Assembly (NCBI GenBank): GCA_012728115.1
Contig: JAAYFS010000016.1
Span: forward strand, 1 to 43,528
Origin: Bacillota bacterium
Lineage (GTDB): Bacteria; Bacillota; Limnochordia; Darwinibacteriales; JAAYFS01
Direction of reading: 5' to 3'
DNA: 43,528 nt
Position numbers and translations under genes: made by a program. The notes under the pieces were generated by a model, which had not been told where the DNA came from, made no database searches, and worked only from the letters and a program-made list of their open reading frames with translations. Of the stretch, positions 42,243-43,528 are shown piece after piece (positions within the stretch are counted from its first letter, which is position 1; every line of letters begins with the position of its first letter).

Positions 42243-42890
42243 GTGAGACGGTTTATTATGACCATCCTGATAGTTTGTCTATTGGTGACCTCTAGTAAAT
42301 TTGTCTGGGCAAGTTCGAATGAAAGTAAGATACTCTTTAGTGTTCGACCGACAGCATTAGAAACAGCAGGTTTTGTTACAGGCTTGGCAGTTATTCCGTT
42401 TGATCAAGAAATTTTTGATTTTTTAAACGAGTATCCTTTGATTAATTCTGAAATCGTAATCGATAGCCTAAATATGTTAGGCGATGTAAGGTTCCAAAGT
42501 GTAGCAAGTTTGTTACTTGCGTTAAGTGGAAATGAGGTTGGGGAAGAACTTCTATATGCTATTGGTTTGACTGGGCTTAATACTTTTGTTCTAAAAACCC
42601 TTACGGGTATGGCTCGACCAAAAATGGGTGAAGGGCCTATTTTTACAGGCATCGGCTTTGATGATGATTATTTCGCTTTTCCATCAGGTCATACTTCATC
42701 GTCTTTTGCAGTTGCTACAGTGCTTGCTGAATACTATCCAGAGTATTCTTGGTTATTCTATTCGGCAGCGAGTTTAATCGGATTAGCACGTATTTATTCG
42801 GACGAACATTGGCCTAGTAATGTGATCTTTGGTGCGGCACTAGGACACTTTTCAGCACGACTTATACTAAACTACGAATTCAGATTCTGA
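42243..42890 (+). CDS. PAP2-family phosphatase, exported
   Basis: 215 residues: signal peptide or anchor (1-24), then a type 2 phosphatidic acid phosphatase core. Motifs KX6RP (Lys118, Arg125-Pro126), PSGH (147-150) and RX5H (Arg183, His189 in ARIYSDEHWPSN) are intact. Acts on lipid phosphates such as undecaprenyl pyrophosphate, phosphatidate or phosphatidylglycerol phosphate at the outer membrane face. The GTG start follows GGGGGATAA. It ends 15 bp before the next gene, whose SD begins at once, so they form an operon. Confidence 0.88.
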   Translation: MRRFIMTILIVCLLVTSSKFVWASSNESKILFSVRPTALETAGFVTGLAVIPFDQEIFDFLNEYPLINSEIVIDSLNMLGDVRFQSVASLLLALSGNEVGEELLYAIGLTGLNTFVLKTLTGMARPKMGEGPIFTGIGFDDDYFAFPSGHTSSSFAVATVLAEYYPEYSWLFYSAASLIGLARIYSDEHWPSNVIFGAALGHFSARLILNYEFRF

Positions 42891-42905
42891 AAGAGGTGGA
42901 TGACT

Positions 42906-43528
42906 TTGGATGCGTGGGAACGTTTCCATTCATGGATGAACGATGAGAAAATAGATGAAGAAACGAAAAATGAATTACAAAGCATTCGAGCTAACGATGA
43001 GGAAGTTTACGATCGCTTTTATAAAACGCTTGAGTTTGGAACTGGAGGTTTAAGAGGTAAAATCGGTGCAGGAGCGAATAGACTAAATATCTATACCATT
43101 CGTTTAGCGTCTCAAGCTTTTGCTAATGTATTAATTAAAAAGGGTAGGAGTTCACAAGGTGTTGTAATAGCTTATGATTCTCGTAATTGGTCGCGGGAAT
43201 TTGCCCATGAAGCAGCCAAAGTAATGATCGGAAATGGAATTCCAGTTCACATTTTTGATGATATCGCGCCTACACCTATGTTGTCGTTTGCCGTACGACA
43301 TATCGGTGCAGGAGCTGGAATTATGATTACCGCAAGCCACAATTCACCAGAATACAACGGATTTAAAGCCTTTGATGAGAAAGGTGTCCAGCTTTTAGAT
43401 GATTTAGCTTTAGCTGTAAGTGACCAGATGAAAACTCTTAGTCTATCCGATGTTAGAGTAGAATCTCAGCCTGATGTACATCCGCTTTGGCATGTTCTAG
43501 GAGAAGAGACATATCAAGCATATTTTCA
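42906..43528 (+). CDS. Phosphohexomutase (phosphoglucomutase/phosphomannomutase), 5' part
   Basis: The first about 207 residues of an alpha-D-phosphohexomutase of the long Bacillota type (PgcA-like). Visible: LEFGTGGLRGKIGAG (about 45-60), AYDSRNWSREF, the phospho-serine loop ITASHNSPEYNGFKAF and the start of domain 2 beyond. Cut by the right window edge. TTG 42906 is 8 bp after AGAGGT; an in-frame ATG at 42900 is only 1-3 bp from the SD. It interconverts glucose-6-P and glucose-1-P for glycogen, UDP-glucose or cell-wall glycolipids; co-transcription with a lipid-phosphate phosphatase suggests envelope glycolipid synthesis. Confidence 0.92.
   Translation, partial: MDAWERFHSWMNDEKIDEETKNELQSIRANDEEVYDRFYKTLEFGTGGLRGKIGAGANRLNIYTIRLASQAFANVLIKKGRSSQGVVIAYDSRNWSREFAHEAAKVMIGNGIPVHIFDDIAPTPMLSFAVRHIGAGAGIMITASHNSPEYNGFKAFDEKGVQLLDDLALAVSDQMKTLSLSDVRVESQPDVHPLWHVLGEETYQAYF

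Overview
The window reads as a stretch of chromosome from a low-GC Gram-positive bacterium (Bacillota-like), probably an anaerobe that swims and may sporulate. The reasons are strong AGGAGG-type ribosome binding sites, many TTG/GTG starts, sigma-A promoters with 17-bp spacing, intrinsic terminators, flagellar genes (fliD, a flagellar chaperone, cheW), spoVS, and oxygen-defence proteins (rubrerythrin, bacteriohemerythrin). No rRNA, tRNA, CRISPR array, transposase or phage gene was seen. Assignment below phylum level is not possible from what is visible.

Layout. 1-306: start of a cut-off unknown gene on the minus strand. 454-3347: response regulator, PAS/HAMP histidine kinase and bacteriohemerythrin. 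3350-4816 (minus): malQ. 4950-6508: rubrerythrin and a fumarylacetoacetase-family hydrolase. 6584-9375: fliD, flagellar chaperone and cheW, behind a possible sigma-28 promoter. 9466-11130: ribulokinase. 11131-12084: a decayed zone with a small membrane ORF, a zinc-ribbon remnant and a frameshifted gene remnant. 12085-16922: two paralogous secreted proteins with a sugar-binding-like domain and repeated LamG folds. 16995-21577 (minus): LacI-family regulator plus a heterodimeric ABC exporter. 21751-24461: D-amino-acid lyase-like PLP enzyme and gamma-glutamyltransferase. 24564-25472: cysK broken by two nearby stop codons. 25597-28605: alpha/beta hydrolase, DJ-1/PfpI protein (minus) and aspartate kinase. 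28674-29898 (minus): spoVS and a lipoprotein. 29975-33703: MutS-like ATPase and a DUF4914 protein with an HPr-kinase-like P-loop. 33784-35430: CDF metal transporter and plsC (minus). 35556-37722: a pseudo-caspase lipoprotein and a secreted partner. 37835-41572: dual-HD (HD-GYP) protein, rapZ and a phosphoglycerate mutase with its domains in permuted order. 41535-42086 (minus): bioY. 42243 to the end: PAP2 phosphatase and a phosphohexomutase cut by the right edge.

The main discovery candidate is the gene at 39998-41572. It carries nearly every active-site motif of the cofactor-independent phosphoglycerate mutase, but the polypeptide begins in the middle of the phosphotransferase domain, runs through the usual C-terminal half, and then continues into the usual N-terminal half. 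That is a natural circular permutation. Other points of interest are the lipoprotein at 35556, whose caspase-like domain has lost both catalytic residues; three evenly phased operator-like palindromes beside the LacI-family gene; the double-nonsense cysK; and the fading pseudogenes around 11.2-12.06 kb.

Functionally the window mixes central carbon metabolism (malQ, ribulokinase, phosphoglycerate mutase, phosphohexomutase), amino-acid metabolism (aspartate kinase, cysK, D-amino-acid lyase, GGT), signalling (two-component system, HD-GYP, RapZ), motility and surface or secreted proteins. Most units are short operons separated by clear terminators, several of which serve two converging genes.
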